DNA of 64,000 nt, from positions 248,001-312,000 of the forward strand of contig NZ_FNHP01000005.1 in assembly GCF_900103645.1 (NCBI RefSeq), in the 5' to 3' direction. Made by a program: the position numbers and the translations under genes. The notes under the pieces were generated by a model. It was given only the letters and a program-made list of their open reading frames with translations, was not told the DNA's origin and did no database searches. The stretch comes from Oryzisolibacter propanilivorax. GTDB lineage: Bacteria; Pseudomonadota; Gammaproteobacteria; Burkholderiales; Burkholderiaceae_C. Position 1 is the stretch's first letter. Each line of letters begins with the position of its first letter. Shown piece after piece: positions 24,484-32,852 of the stretch.

Positions 24484-25499
24484 CAGACCAGCCGGACCAG
24501 CTGCTTGCCGAAGTTCTGGCCCTTGAGCATGCCCAGGAAGGCCGCCGGCGCGGCGGCCAGGCCCTGGGCAATGCTCTCGCGCGGGCGCAACTTGCCCTGG
24601 GCGACCAGGCCGCCGAGCTCCTTGAGCGCCGGCGGCCAGGCGTCCATGTGCTCGCTGACGATGAAGCCTTCGATGCGCATGCGGTTGACGAGCAGCAGCG
24701 CCGGGTTTTGCAGCGGCAGCGGCTGGCCGTCGTAGCCGGCGATCATCCCGCACAGCGCCACGCGCGCAAACGTGTTGGCGCGCAGCAGCACCGCGTCCAG
24801 GATGTGCCCGCCGACGTTCTCGAAGTGCCCGTCGATGCCCTGCGGGCAGGCGGCCTTGAGCGCCGCCGACATGGATTTCAGATCGGTGTGCTGGCGGTGG
24901 TCGATGCAGGCGTCGAAGCCCAGTTCCTCGACCGCATAGCGGCATTTCTCCGGCCCGCCGGCGATGCCCACCACGCGGCAGCCGCGCGCCTTGGCCAGCG
25001 CGACGAAGGCGCTGCCCACCGCGCCGGTGGCGGCGCTGACGGTGACCGTCTGGCCGGGCTTGGGATCGATGATGCGCACCAGCCCATACCAAGCGGTGAC
25101 GCCCGGCATGCCCACCGCGCCCAGGTAGTAGGACAGCGGCACGTGCGTCGTGTCCACTTTGCGCAGCAGGCCGGGCTGGCGGGCGTCGACCACGCTCCAT
25201 TCCTGCCAGCCGCCCATGCCGACGACCTGGTCGCCCGGCTGGTAGTCCGGGTGGCGGCTTTCCACCACCTCGCCCACGGTGCCGCCGATCATCACCTCGC
25301 CCAGCGGCTGGGCGGCGGCGTAGCTCTTGCTGTCGTTCATGCGCCCGCGCATGTAGGGGTCCAGGCTGAGGTAGTGGTGGCGCACCAGCACCTGGCCGTC
25401 CTGCAGCGGCGGGGTGTCGGTGGTGACCAGGCGGAAGTTGGCCTCGGTGGCCTCGCCCTCGGGGCGGTTGTCGAGCAGGATCTGCTGGTTGCGTGGCAT
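24483..25499 (-). CDS. NADP-dependent MDR oxidoreductase (CurA/PTGR type)
   Basis: 338 residues from the ATG at 25497-25499, with AAGGAG 6-7 bases before it. Zinc-free medium-chain reductase: N-terminal MPRNQQILLDNRPEGEATEANFRLV and LSLDPYMRGRMNDSKSY, the cofactor loop VSAATGAVGSAFVALAKARGCRVVGIAGGPEKC (about 149-182), HFENVGG and FIVSEH near the C-terminus. This is the family of curcumin reductase CurA, leukotriene B4 12-hydroxydehydrogenase and prostaglandin reductases, which reduce alpha,beta-unsaturated carbonyls with NADPH. Overlaps the GNAT gene downstream. A palindromic element lies in the leader, 32-84 bases upstream of the start. Confidence 0.9.
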   Translation of the reverse strand: MPRNQQILLDNRPEGEATEANFRLVTTDTPPLQDGQVLVRHHYLSLDPYMRGRMNDSKSYAAAQPLGEVMIGGTVGEVVESRHPDYQPGDQVVGMGGWQEWSVVDARQPGLLRKVDTTHVPLSYYLGAVGMPGVTAWYGLVRIIDPKPGQTVTVSAATGAVGSAFVALAKARGCRVVGIAGGPEKCRYAVEELGFDACIDHRQHTDLKSMSAALKAACPQGIDGHFENVGGHILDAVLLRANTFARVALCGMIAGYDGQPLPLQNPALLLVNRMRIEGFIVSEHMDAWPPALKELGGLVAQGKLRPRESIAQGLAAAPAAFLGMLKGQNFGKQLVRLV

Positions 25500-25530
25500 G
25501 GCGGGCTCCTTCATCAGTGAACGTTGGACT

Positions 25531-25583
25531 CTGTTTTTGATAGCTGCCGGCCCTTGCATATCAAGGGCCAGGGGCCGTTTTTA
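25531..25583 (+). repeat. Palindromic intergenic element, copy 5
   Basis: TTTTTGATAGCTGCCGGCCCTTGCATATCAAGGGCCAGGGGCCGTTTTTA. The central GGCCCTTG-CATAT-CAAGGGCC is a near-perfect hairpin with T runs on one side and A runs on the other, so it can terminate transcription. It separates the thioesterase gene from the MDR gene, both leftward. Confidence 0.88.
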
Positions 25584-25601
25584 TCTAAAAACCGGCCGGC
25601 T

Positions 25602-26054
25602 TCAATCGGTGGCGATGGGCGCGATGCTGTCGGCGCGCGGCACGTAGCGGAAGGTGCCGCTGGCCTGGCTGCACAGCCGGCCCTCGGCATCGTGCACCGT
25701 CGCCTCGGCGAAGGCCATGGAGCGCGTGCGGTGCAGCAGCCGCCCGTGCGCCGTCAGCGCGCCGCGCGCGGGCTGCATGAAGCTGGTCTTCATCTCGATG
25801 GTGACCACCCCCAGGTCGAAGGCCACGCTGCGCGCCGCGGTGGCCATGGCCACATCCAGCAGCGTCATGCTGACGCCGCCGTGCGCCACGGCGTAGGAAT
25901 TGGTGTGGCGTGGCTGCACCTCGTAGAACAGCTCGGACTGGCCATCGGCCATGCGGCGCAGCTGCAGGCCGAGTTCCCGGAAGAACGGCACGTCGGCGCC
26001 CAGGTCGGGCACGTCGGCGGCGGGGCTGAAAAGGTCGTGTGGAGTGGGTTGCAT
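25602..26054 (-). CDS. PaaI-family hotdog thioesterase
   Basis: 150 residues from MQPTPHDLFSP (ATG 26052-26054). Hotdog fold: PFFRELGLQLRRMADGQSELFYEVQPRHTNSYAVAHGGVSMTLLDVAMATAAR contains the HGG motif of PaaI-type acyl-CoA thioesterases (HGGVSMTLLD, catalytic Asp), followed by VVTIEMKTSFMQPARG. It probably hydrolyses aromatic or short-chain acyl-CoA esters. It lies downstream of an SDR gene (118 bases) in the same direction and within reach of the beta-oxidation genes. Confidence 0.88.
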   Translation of the reverse strand: MQPTPHDLFSPAADVPDLGADVPFFRELGLQLRRMADGQSELFYEVQPRHTNSYAVAHGGVSMTLLDVAMATAARSVAFDLGVVTIEMKTSFMQPARGALTAHGRLLHRTRSMAFAEATVHDAEGRLCSQASGTFRYVPRADSIAPIATD

Positions 26055-26172
26055 GTGGCTTGTCGGTTGGCCCTGATCGCCGGGCACGGGGCGCATGGAA
26101 CTGGCGCTGCCCTGCCCGCGGGGCGCGGCCGTGCGGGAGCGGGCGCAGGCCGCACGGGCGGCAGGGTGCGTT

Positions 26173-26961
26173 TCAGCCTACCAGCGCGCTCACGCCGCCG
26201 TCCACCGCCAGCCACTGGCCGGTGATGTGCTTGCCGGCGTCGCTGGCGTACAGCAGGGTGATGCCCTTCAGGTCTTCGTCGTCGCCCAGGCGGCGCAGCG
26301 GCGCCTGGGCGGCCATCTTTTCCTCGCCCAGCGTCTCGATCAGCACGCTGGCCATCTTGGTCTTGAAGAAGCCCGGGCAGATGGCGTTGACGGTGATGCC
26401 GTGCACGCCCCACTCGCCGGCCAGCGCGCGCGTGAAGTTCAGCACCGCGCCCTTGGAGGTGTTGTAGGCGATGGTGCGCATCTCCACCGGGTTGCCGCCC
26501 AGACCGGCGATGGAGGCGATGTTGAGGATGCGCCCGCTGCCGCGCGGGATCATGTCGGCGCGGGCGACGGCCTGCGACAGCAGAAAGTAGCCGCGCACGT
26601 TCAGGTTCATGACCTTGTCCCAGGCGGCGACGGGGTGCTCCTCGGCCGGCGCGCCCCAGCTGGCGCCGGCGTTGTTCACCAGGATGTCCACGCGGCCCAG
26701 GCGCGCCAGCGCGTCCGAGGCCAGGCGCTGGATGTCGGCCTCGTGCGCGCAGTCGGCGGCGATCCACTGCGCGTCGATGCCCGCGGCCTGCAGCTGCGCG
26801 GCCGCCTGCTCCAGGTCGGCCGCTTTGCGCGAGCTGATCAGCACGCGCGCACCGGCCTCGCCCAGCGCCTGCGCCATTTGCAGCCCCAGGCCGCGCGAGC
26901 CGCCGGTGACGAGGGCGGTCCTGCCCGAGAGGTCGAAGAGTTGCTGCACGCTGCGCGCCAT
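26173..26961 (-). CDS. Short-chain dehydrogenase/reductase, FabG-like
   Basis: 262 residues; ATG at 26959-26961 with AGGAG about 11 bases upstream. TGGSRGLGLQMAQALGEAG (about 17-35), NNAGASWGAP, NIASIAGLGG and YNTSKGAVLNFTRALAGEW give a complete SDR active site (Ser-Tyr-Lys). RK after strand 2 (ISSRKAADLE) points to NADP(H). The close match to gluconate 5-dehydrogenase / 3-oxoacyl-ACP reductase-like proteins that lie near fatty-acid and aromatic catabolism genes makes an acyl-CoA substrate plausible but unproven. Confidence 0.88.
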   Translation of the reverse strand: MARSVQQLFDLSGRTALVTGGSRGLGLQMAQALGEAGARVLISSRKAADLEQAAAQLQAAGIDAQWIAADCAHEADIQRLASDALARLGRVDILVNNAGASWGAPAEEHPVAAWDKVMNLNVRGYFLLSQAVARADMIPRGSGRILNIASIAGLGGNPVEMRTIAYNTSKGAVLNFTRALAGEWGVHGITVNAICPGFFKTKMASVLIETLGEEKMAAQAPLRRLGDDEDLKGITLLYASDAGKHITGQWLAVDGGVSALVG

Positions 26962-27203
26962 GGGGTGGGATCTCCTGTCGAAAAGGGCTTGGGGCGGCGA
27001 CCGGCACCGCACGGGCGCGGCCGGCCGCGATGGTGGATTGTGTGCAGCAGCTGGCGCCGCCCGCTGTCACGCGCGCGATTGGCACCCGGCGGCAGCGGGT
27101 GCGCGCCGCCGCAGCGCCGGCGCGCGGCCGATGCCCGACGCGCGCGCTCGGCCAGCGCCCACCTGGCCAGCGCGGCCTTGGCGCATCGCTTACAACCGGG
27201 CCC

Positions 27204-28469
27204 ATGCACCCGCCCTCCACCTCCCCGTCCCGCTGGTACTTCGGCTGGAACATCGTCGCCGCCGCCACCGTCGTCACCCTGCTCACCGTCGGCATGCGCC
27301 TGGGGATCGGCCCGCTGTTCCTGCCGATGGCCGAGGACCTGGGCTTTTCGCGCAGCCTGCTGTCGTCCATCGTCGCCGTGGGCATGCTGTGCTATGGCCT
27401 GGCGATGCCGCTGGCCGGCTGGCTGGTGGCGCGGCGCGGCACGCGCTTCGTGCTGCTGGCGGGCACCGCCATCCTGGTGCTGGCGACGCTGTGGGCGGTG
27501 AACACGCGCACGCCCGCAGGGCTGCTGCTGAGCTTCGGCATCCTGATGAGCATCGGCGCGGGCTTCACCAGCCCGATCGCGCTTACCCCGGTCATCAGCC
27601 GCTGGTTCCAGCGCCGGCGCGGCATGGCGCTGTTCTTCCTGTCCACCGGCTCGATGGCCGGCATCGCCTTCATGACGCCGGCGCTGGGCCTGGCGCTGCA
27701 GCACCTGTCGTGGCAGACCACGCTGCTGGCCTTCGCCGCGCTGTTCACGCTGGTCACCGTGCCGGTGGCGCTGTGGGTGGTGCGCGACCAGGCGCCCGAC
27801 GGCGGCGACGCGCCCCTGCCCGGCGCGCGCGCCGGCAGCGCGCCGACGGTGGCGCCGTGCGCGCACTTCAGCATCGCGCAGGCGATGCGCACCGCCACCT
27901 TCGCCAAGGTGTCGCTGGGCCTGTTCGCCTGCGGCTTCAGCATGAACCTGCTGGGCACGCACGGCATGCCGATGCTGATGGACCACGGCTTCGACGCCAC
28001 CACCAGCGCGCTGGGCATCGGGCTGATCGGCCTGGTGGCGATTCCCAGCACCGTGTTCCTCGGCCGGCTGGCCGACCGGCTGCCGCGGCGACTGCTGCTG
28101 GCCGCCATCTACTGCGTGCGCGGCATCGGCTTCTTCGCGCTGCTGCTGGCGGGCGACCGGCTGCAGCTGTACGGCACCTCGGTGGTCGGCGGTATCGTCT
28201 GGGCCGGCAGCATCGCGCTGTCCTCGGCCATCCTGGCCGACGTGTACGGCGTGCGGCTGGTGGGCGTGCTCTACGGCTGGGCCTATCTGTCGCACCAGGT
28301 GGGCGCCATGGCCAGCGCCTGGCTGGGCGGCTGGGGCTACGAGCACCTGGGCACGCACTGGCTGGCCTTCGGGCTGGCGGGGGCGCTGCTGCTGGTGGCC
28401 TCGGGCGTTGCGCTGGCGCTGCCGGGGCGCGTCGTGGCGGGCGGCGCGCGGGCGGCGTCCGGCGCCTGA
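27204..28469 (+). CDS. MFS transporter, oxalate/formate-antiporter-like
   Basis: 421 residues with twelve helices. RWYFGWNIVAAATVVTLLTVGMRLGIGPLFLPMAEDLGFSRSLLSSIVAVGMLCYGLAMPLAGWLVARRGTRFVLLAG is typical of the OFA/monocarboxylate branch of MFS, and VISRWFQRRRGMALFFLSTGSMAGIAFM is its cytoplasmic-loop motif. Substrate is probably a small organic acid. It is transcribed away from the SDR gene, with 242 bases between them that show no other gene. Confidence 0.85.
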   Translation: MHPPSTSPSRWYFGWNIVAAATVVTLLTVGMRLGIGPLFLPMAEDLGFSRSLLSSIVAVGMLCYGLAMPLAGWLVARRGTRFVLLAGTAILVLATLWAVNTRTPAGLLLSFGILMSIGAGFTSPIALTPVISRWFQRRRGMALFFLSTGSMAGIAFMTPALGLALQHLSWQTTLLAFAALFTLVTVPVALWVVRDQAPDGGDAPLPGARAGSAPTVAPCAHFSIAQAMRTATFAKVSLGLFACGFSMNLLGTHGMPMLMDHGFDATTSALGIGLIGLVAIPSTVFLGRLADRLPRRLLLAAIYCVRGIGFFALLLAGDRLQLYGTSVVGGIVWAGSIALSSAILADVYGVRLVGVLYGWAYLSHQVGAMASAWLGGWGYEHLGTHWLAFGLAGALLLVASGVALALPGRVVAGGARAASGA

Positions 28470-28487
28470 AATGGCTGTTTTCAGATG

Positions 28488-28542
28488 AAAAACGCCTCCA
28501 ACCCATATGCGCTATGGGCCCCCAGCTATTGAAAACATAGCA
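28488..28542 (-). repeat. Palindromic intergenic element, copy 6
   Basis: On the minus strand: TGCTATGTTTTCAATAGCTGGGGGCCC..ATATGGGTTGGAGGCGTTTTT. It follows the MFS stop codon by 18 bases; an extra short T run and TGTTTTCAGATGAAAA hairpin sits between them. Likely 3'-end element for the MFS gene. Confidence 0.8.
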
Positions 28543-28690
28543 ATTGCAGAAAGGCGCTCCCGCCCGGCGGCGGCGCCATGACCCCAATGCAGGGTTCTCC
28601 CGGGGGCCTGCCTAGAATCGCCGGCTTCGCCCGCGCCCCGGCCCTGCCCTGCCGCGCGGCCCGTGCGCCCCACAACCAGGAGACATTGCC

Positions 28691-29161
28691 ATGACCGATC
28701 TTGAACTCTTGCGCCAGGCCGTGGAGCTGGCGCGCGACAACCGCGCGCGCGGCTTCCACCCCTACGGCGCCGTGCTCGCCAGGGACGGCCAGGTGGTCGC
28801 CACCGGCGTGAACGAGATGGTGCAGACCTGCGACCCCAGCACCCACGCCGAGATGCAGGCGATTCGCGCCGGCACGCGCGCGCAGGGCAGCGCCAGCCTG
28901 GCCGGCCACACGATGTATGCCAGCGGCATGCCCTGCCCGATGTGCCTGGCGGCGCTGCTGAACGCCGGCACCGCGCGCGTGGTGTATGCCTTCGACAACC
29001 AGGATGCCGAGCCGTACGGCGAATCCAGCGAGGGCACCTACCGCCGCCTGGGCATCACGCTGCAGCCGCCGCCGCTGCCGATGGACAAGCTCGATACCGG
29101 CATCACCCCCGCGCAGATGTACGGCGACGCCCCCTGGCCGCACGACCGTGCCGGTGGCTGA
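28691..29161 (+). CDS. Nucleoside/base deaminase (CDA-fold)
   Basis: 156 residues; AGGAG precedes the ATG. Zinc-dependent deaminase: HAEMQAI (zinc-binding His and catalytic Glu, about residues 55-61) and PCPMCLAALLNAG (two zinc-binding Cys, about 85-97). Similar to guanine deaminase / tRNA-adenosine deaminase-like proteins of the type with the SSEGTYRRLGI and LPMDKLDTGI C-terminal motifs. The substrate, a purine or cytosine base, cannot be fixed from sequence. The downstream MFS gene overlaps its 3' end, so the pair probably imports or exports and deaminates a related nucleobase compound (inference). Confidence 0.85.
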   Translation: MTDLELLRQAVELARDNRARGFHPYGAVLARDGQVVATGVNEMVQTCDPSTHAEMQAIRAGTRAQGSASLAGHTMYASGMPCPMCLAALLNAGTARVVYAFDNQDAEPYGESSEGTYRRLGITLQPPPLPMDKLDTGITPAQMYGDAPWPHDRAGG

Positions 29162-30395
29162 GGCGCACGCCTCGGCCGCGCAGCCCGCGGGCGGCACCGC
29201 ACTGCTGTGGATTGCCACGGTGGTGCTGGTTACCCTGAACCTGCGCCCCTTCATCACCGCCATCGGCCCGCTCGCGCCCACCCTGGAGGCGCAGACCGGC
29301 ATGGGCCTGGAGGCGCTGTCCGGCCTGACGCTGCTGCCCATGGTGCTGATGGGCGTCGGCACCTGGGCCGCGCCCACGGCGCTGCGCCGCCTGGGCGCGC
29401 GCCGGTGCATCGCCGCGGCGCTGGCGACCATCGCCCTGGGCAACCTGCTGCGCCTGGGCGCGCACGGCGCGCCACTGCTGCTGGCCAGCGCGGCGCTGTG
29501 CGGCGCCGGCGTGGCGCTGGTGCAGGGCGTGCTGCCGGGGCTGATCAAGCAGCGCTCGCCCGGCGGCGTGGCGCGGATGATGGGCATCTACTCGGCCTCG
29601 CTGATGGGCGGCGGCGCTTTGGGCGCACAGCTGTCGCCGCTGGCGCTGCAGTGGGGCGCATCGTGGCAGATGGCGCTGGGGTTGTGGGCCGTGCCGGTGC
29701 TGCCGGCGCTGGCGCTGGCTTGGCACACGCTGCGCGAACGCCGGCCGGCAGTCGTAGCCGCCTCTGGTGCGGTGCACGACCAGAACACCGGCTGGCTGGT
29801 GCACCGCGCGCGCACCTGGCTGCTGATCCTGACCTTCGGACTGCTCAACGGCGGCTACGCGTCGATGGTGGCCTGGCTGGCGCCGTTCTACCAGTCGCTG
29901 GGCTGGAGCGCGCCGGCCAGCGGGTTGCTGGTGGCGGTGCTGTCGGTGGCGCAGGCGGCGGCGGCGCTGGGCCTGCCGGCGCTGATCGGCCACCGGCCCG
30001 ACCGCCGGCCCTGGATCTGGCTGACGCTGGCGCTGCAGGTGCTGGGCTTTGCCAGCCTGGCCTGGTGGCCCGAGGTCTCGCCGATGGGCACCGTCATCGT
30101 GCTGGGCATGGGCCTGGGCGGGTGCTTCGCGATGATCATGGTGGTGCCGCTGGACCACCTGCGCTCGCCCGTGCAGGCCGGCGCCTTGAGCGCGCTGATG
30201 CAGGGCGGAGGCTTCATCCTGGCCGCCATGGCGCCGTGGGTGGTAGCGCTGCTGCACGAGAGCTCGGGCGGTTTTCGCGCCGGCTGGCTGGCGCAGCTGC
30301 TGGCGGTGCTGGCGGTGGCGCTGCTGGTGACGCGGCTGGCGCCGCAGCACTATGCGCGGGCCATGCGCGCGCCGGGCGCGGCGGCGCACGGCTGA
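29148..30395 (+). CDS. MFS transporter, CynX/NimT-like
   Basis: 415 residues from GTG at 29148 (a second GTG at 29154 is equally possible; both overlap the deaminase stop). TALLWIATVVLVTLNLRPFITAIGPLAPTLEAQTGMGLEALSGLTLLPMVLMGVG is the signature N-terminus of the CynX/NimT (YeaN) family. RSPGGVARMMGIYSASLMGGGALGAQLSPLAL and LLNGGYASMVAWLAPFYQSLG are conserved. Twelve helices are predicted. CynX transports cyanate and NimT 2-nitroimidazole; here, coupling to a deaminase suggests a nitrogenous heterocycle. The stop codon lies within a duplicated 30-base segment. Confidence 0.85.
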   Translation: MPVAEAHASAAQPAGGTALLWIATVVLVTLNLRPFITAIGPLAPTLEAQTGMGLEALSGLTLLPMVLMGVGTWAAPTALRRLGARRCIAAALATIALGNLLRLGAHGAPLLLASAALCGAGVALVQGVLPGLIKQRSPGGVARMMGIYSASLMGGGALGAQLSPLALQWGASWQMALGLWAVPVLPALALAWHTLRERRPAVVAASGAVHDQNTGWLVHRARTWLLILTFGLLNGGYASMVAWLAPFYQSLGWSAPASGLLVAVLSVAQAAAALGLPALIGHRPDRRPWIWLTLALQVLGFASLAWWPEVSPMGTVIVLGMGLGGCFAMIMVVPLDHLRSPVQAGALSALMQGGGFILAAMAPWVVALLHESSGGFRAGWLAQLLAVLAVALLVTRLAPQHYARAMRAPGAAAHG

Positions 30396-30481
30396 CACCC
30401 GCGCGAGCGCGGGCGTGAGCTACGCGCTGCTGGACTACTGCAAGCGCTTCGGCTGACACCCGCGCGGGCGCGGGCGTGAGC
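30391..30481. repeat. Duplicated 30-bp hairpin segment flanking a gene-end-like fragment
   Basis: GCTGACACCCGCGCGAGCGCGGGCGTGAGC at 30391-30420 (in two runs of the same segment) recurs at 30452-30481 with 29 of 30 bases identical. Each copy begins with a stop codon (GCTGA) and holds a CCCGCGC/GCGCGGG hairpin. The 31 bases between, read with the first copy's GTGAGC, encode SYALLDYCKRFG followed by the second copy's stop. It looks like duplication of a gene 3' end with its hairpin, or a tiny remnant of another gene. Confidence 0.7.
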
Positions 30482-30497
30482 GACCCGGCCCGCGCGG

Positions 30498-32336
30498 TCA
30501 GAACGCCTCGGGCGGCGTGTCGGCGCAGGTCATGTCGCGCCGCGCCACCACTGCCAGCCAGGGTCCGATGCGCGGCAGCTCATAGTGATAGAAATAGGCT
30601 GCAGCCCTTGTTCTTCCACGGTTTGCAGCTCCTGAAAGCATAGCATCGGCACGCCGCACGGCACAGGCCACGTCCAGCCACTTCCAGGCCAGCACCACGT
30701 GCCCGAAGGCCTGCAGGTACGGCACGGCGTTGGCCAGCGCCTGCTGCGCATCGCCCGTCGCCCAGGTGGCCTGCGTGGCGGCCTGCAGTTGCTGCAGCGC
30801 CTGCGCCAGCGCATCGGCCCAGGCGGCCAGCTCGGCATGGCCCGAATCCTGCGCGCGCTGGATGGTCTGGCCCACGGTGCGCCCCAGCAGCCGCAGCCCG
30901 GCGCCCTCCTGCATCACCACCTTGCGCCCCAGCAGGTCCTGCGCCTGGATGCCGTGCGTGCCCTCGTGGATCATGTTCAGGCGGTTGTCGCGCCAGTACT
31001 GCTCGACAGGAAAGTCGCGCGTGTAGCCGTAGCCGCCGTGGATCTGGATGGCCAGGCTGTTGGCCTCCAGGCAGTTCTCGCTCGGCCAGCTTTTGGCGAT
31101 GGGGGTCAGCACCTCCAGCAGCAGGCGCGCGTCGGCGGCCGCCTGGGCGCCGCCCGTGCGCGCCTCGTCCACCAGCCGCGCGCAGTACAGGTTCAGCGCC
31201 AGCGCGCCTTCGCAATAACTCTTTTGCGCCAGCAGCATGCGCTTGATGTCGGCGTGCTCGATCAGCGGCACGGGCGGCTGCGCGGCTTCCTTGCCGCCGG
31301 CGCCCACCGGCCGGCCCTGCAGACGCGTGCGGGCGTAGTCCAGGCTGGCGTAGTAGCCGGCCAGGCCCAGCATGGTCGCGGCCATGCCGATGGCGATGCG
31401 CGCCTCGTTCATCATGTGGAACATGCACCGCAGGCCCTCGCCCGGCTGGCCCACCAGGTAGCCGATGGCGCCCGCGTCGCCACGCACCGGGTAACGCCCC
31501 TCGCCGAAGTTCAGCAGCGTGTTCACCGTGCCGCACCAGCCCAGCTTGTGGTTCAGCCCGGCCAGGGCGATGTCGTTGTGCTCACCGGTCAGGCGGCCGC
31601 CCTCGTCCACCAGATGCTTCGGGCAGATGAACAGCGAAATGCCCTTGACGCCCGGCACCAGCCGCCCATCCGGCCCAGGAATCTTGGCCAGCACCAGGTG
31701 CACGATGTTCTCGGCCAGTTCGTGGTCGCCGCCGCTGATCCACATCTTGTGGCCGGTGAGGCGGTAGCGCGGCCCCAGCGGGTCGGCCTCGAAACCCGCG
31801 CCATCGGGCACGGCGCGCGTGGCGATGTCCGACAGCGACGAGCCCGCCTGCGGCTCGGACAGGCACATGGTGCCGGTCCAGCGGCCGTTGAACTCGTTGG
31901 CGGCGAACACCTGCTGCTGCACGGCCGTGCCGTGCGCCAGGATGGCGTTGCCGGTGGTCAGCAGGTTGGCGCCGATGCCGATCGAGGCCACGCCGAAGAA
32001 GGCGTTGGCCGCCGACTCGACCACGTAGGGCAGCTGCATGCCGCCCATCTCGTAGTCCTGCGCGGCGGCCAGCATGCCGCTGTGCGCGTAGGCCAGCCGG
32101 GCGTCGTGGGTGCACTGCGGCAGGATGACCTTGTCGCCGTCGAACCGGGGCTCTTGCATGTCCACCGTGCGGTTGAAGGGCGCGTATTGCTCGCGCGCGA
32201 TGCGCTCGCAGGTGTCCAGCACGGCATCGAAGGTCTCGCGCGAGTGGTCGCTGAAGCGCTCGCGCGCGGTGAGCGAACCGGCCTGCAGCCAGTCGTGCAG
32301 CAGGAAGTCGAGGGTGGCGCGCAAGGGACTGGTCAT
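30498..32336 (-). CDS. Acyl-CoA dehydrogenase, DmdC-like long form
   Basis: 612 residues from the ATG at 32334-32336; the frame is open further upstream but without family similarity. Flavoenzyme that oxidises acyl-CoA to 2-enoyl-CoA, passing electrons to ETF. The extra N-terminal helical region, MCLSEPQAGSSLSDIATRA and YRLTGHKMWISGGDHE (FAD/substrate motifs), EHADIKRMLLAQKSYCEGALALNLYCARLVDEA, IQIHGGYGYTRDFPVEQYWRDNRLNMIHEGTHGIQAQDLLGRK (with the catalytic Glu of the HEGT loop) and a C-terminal helical domain match the roughly 600-residue ACAD family including DmdC. Residues about 564-584 are encoded by a palindromic element inserted in frame. Confidence 0.9.
   Translation of the reverse strand: MTSPLRATLDFLLHDWLQAGSLTARERFSDHSRETFDAVLDTCERIAREQYAPFNRTVDMQEPRFDGDKVILPQCTHDARLAYAHSGMLAAAQDYEMGGMQLPYVVESAANAFFGVASIGIGANLLTTGNAILAHGTAVQQQVFAANEFNGRWTGTMCLSEPQAGSSLSDIATRAVPDGAGFEADPLGPRYRLTGHKMWISGGDHELAENIVHLVLAKIPGPDGRLVPGVKGISLFICPKHLVDEGGRLTGEHNDIALAGLNHKLGWCGTVNTLLNFGEGRYPVRGDAGAIGYLVGQPGEGLRCMFHMMNEARIAIGMAATMLGLAGYYASLDYARTRLQGRPVGAGGKEAAQPPVPLIEHADIKRMLLAQKSYCEGALALNLYCARLVDEARTGGAQAAADARLLLEVLTPIAKSWPSENCLEANSLAIQIHGGYGYTRDFPVEQYWRDNRLNMIHEGTHGIQAQDLLGRKVVMQEGAGLRLLGRTVGQTIQRAQDSGHAELAAWADALAQALQQLQAATQATWATGDAQQALANAVPYLQAFGHVVLAWKWLDVACAVRRADAMLSGAANRGRTRAAAYFYHYELPRIGPWLAVVARRDMTCADTPPEAF
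30586..30645 (-). repeat. Palindromic element inside the acyl-CoA dehydrogenase gene, copy 7
   Basis: On the plus strand: GATAGAAATAGGCTGCAGCCCTTGTTCTTCCACGGTTTGCAGC..TAGCA. The stretch AGCCCTTGTTCTTCCACGG differs at one base of 19 from the intergenic copy at 44366-44425, and the outer arms also align. It is read in frame as LSGAANRGRTRAAAYFYHY, just before the conserved ELPRIGPWL end of the protein. Confidence 0.8.
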
Positions 32337-32852
32337 GCGGCAAATTATGAAAGGCCCCGCGCCTGCCGGCCTGTCCGCTGGGTGACGACCGAGCCGTTCG
32401 CCTGCTTCCCCACCTCGGCAAACACGACGGCGCTGCACGCCACCCATCGCGCGCCGCGCAGCGCCGAAAGGCGGGCTTGCTGCCGCTGGCCATCGGGCTA
32501 TTTCGCGGCCTCCAGCGCCACGGCGGTCCGCGCCCGACGGCGGAGTGGCTGCGCGTGGGCGACACCGACGCGGCGGTGTGCGGACACAGGTGATGGGCCC
32601 ATGGCGGCCGGCACACCGGCCTGAGCAGTCGCCAGAAAGCGCGCCTGCGTGCCGGCGGTGCGTGCAGGGAACGGCCTGTTCGATCGCAACCGGCCTGGAC
32701 CGGGCGCGCGCCCGCCCCGCCCTGTCACACCGCATACCGTACCTCGCACACCGCGTAGCGGCGCAGCATGCGAAATGCTGCATGCGAATACTGTTGTTAT
32801 ATACAGATTGGCACTATATTCCCGGCCCCCTATCACTACCTCCGAGGAGCCC
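32337..32852. other. Divergent intergenic region, acyl-CoA dehydrogenase / VOC protein
   Basis: 516 bases. The first 400 are GC-rich without a recognisable gene; a 40-codon stretch ending at about 32593 (LLPLAIGLFRGLQRHGG, EWLRVGDTD) has protein-like composition and could be the tail of a lost gene, but I cannot name it. The last 90 bases are AT-rich and hold the repeats and promoter-like sequence described separately. Confidence 0.4.
32763..32820 (+). promoter_or_regulatory. Operator-like repeats and candidate promoter for the VOC gene
   Basis: GCAGCAT-GCGAA-ATGCTGC (32763-32781) is a 7-bp palindrome, overlapping a direct repeat of CATGCGAA (32767-32774 and 32781-32788). It is followed by the AT-rich TTGTTA-15-TATATT (about 32794-32820), resembling -35 and -10 boxes with a short spacer, then AGGAG and the ATG at 32853. 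Confidence 0.45.

Noticed and set aside
32490-32593. Protein-like 40-codon stretch in the gap before the VOC gene
   Set aside because: No start codon with ribosome-binding site and no recognisable family; noted as a possible gene remnant only.
30699-32624. A 640-codon plus-strand frame
   Set aside because: Antisense to the acyl-CoA dehydrogenase gene, which has full family similarity; composition is that of a shadow frame.
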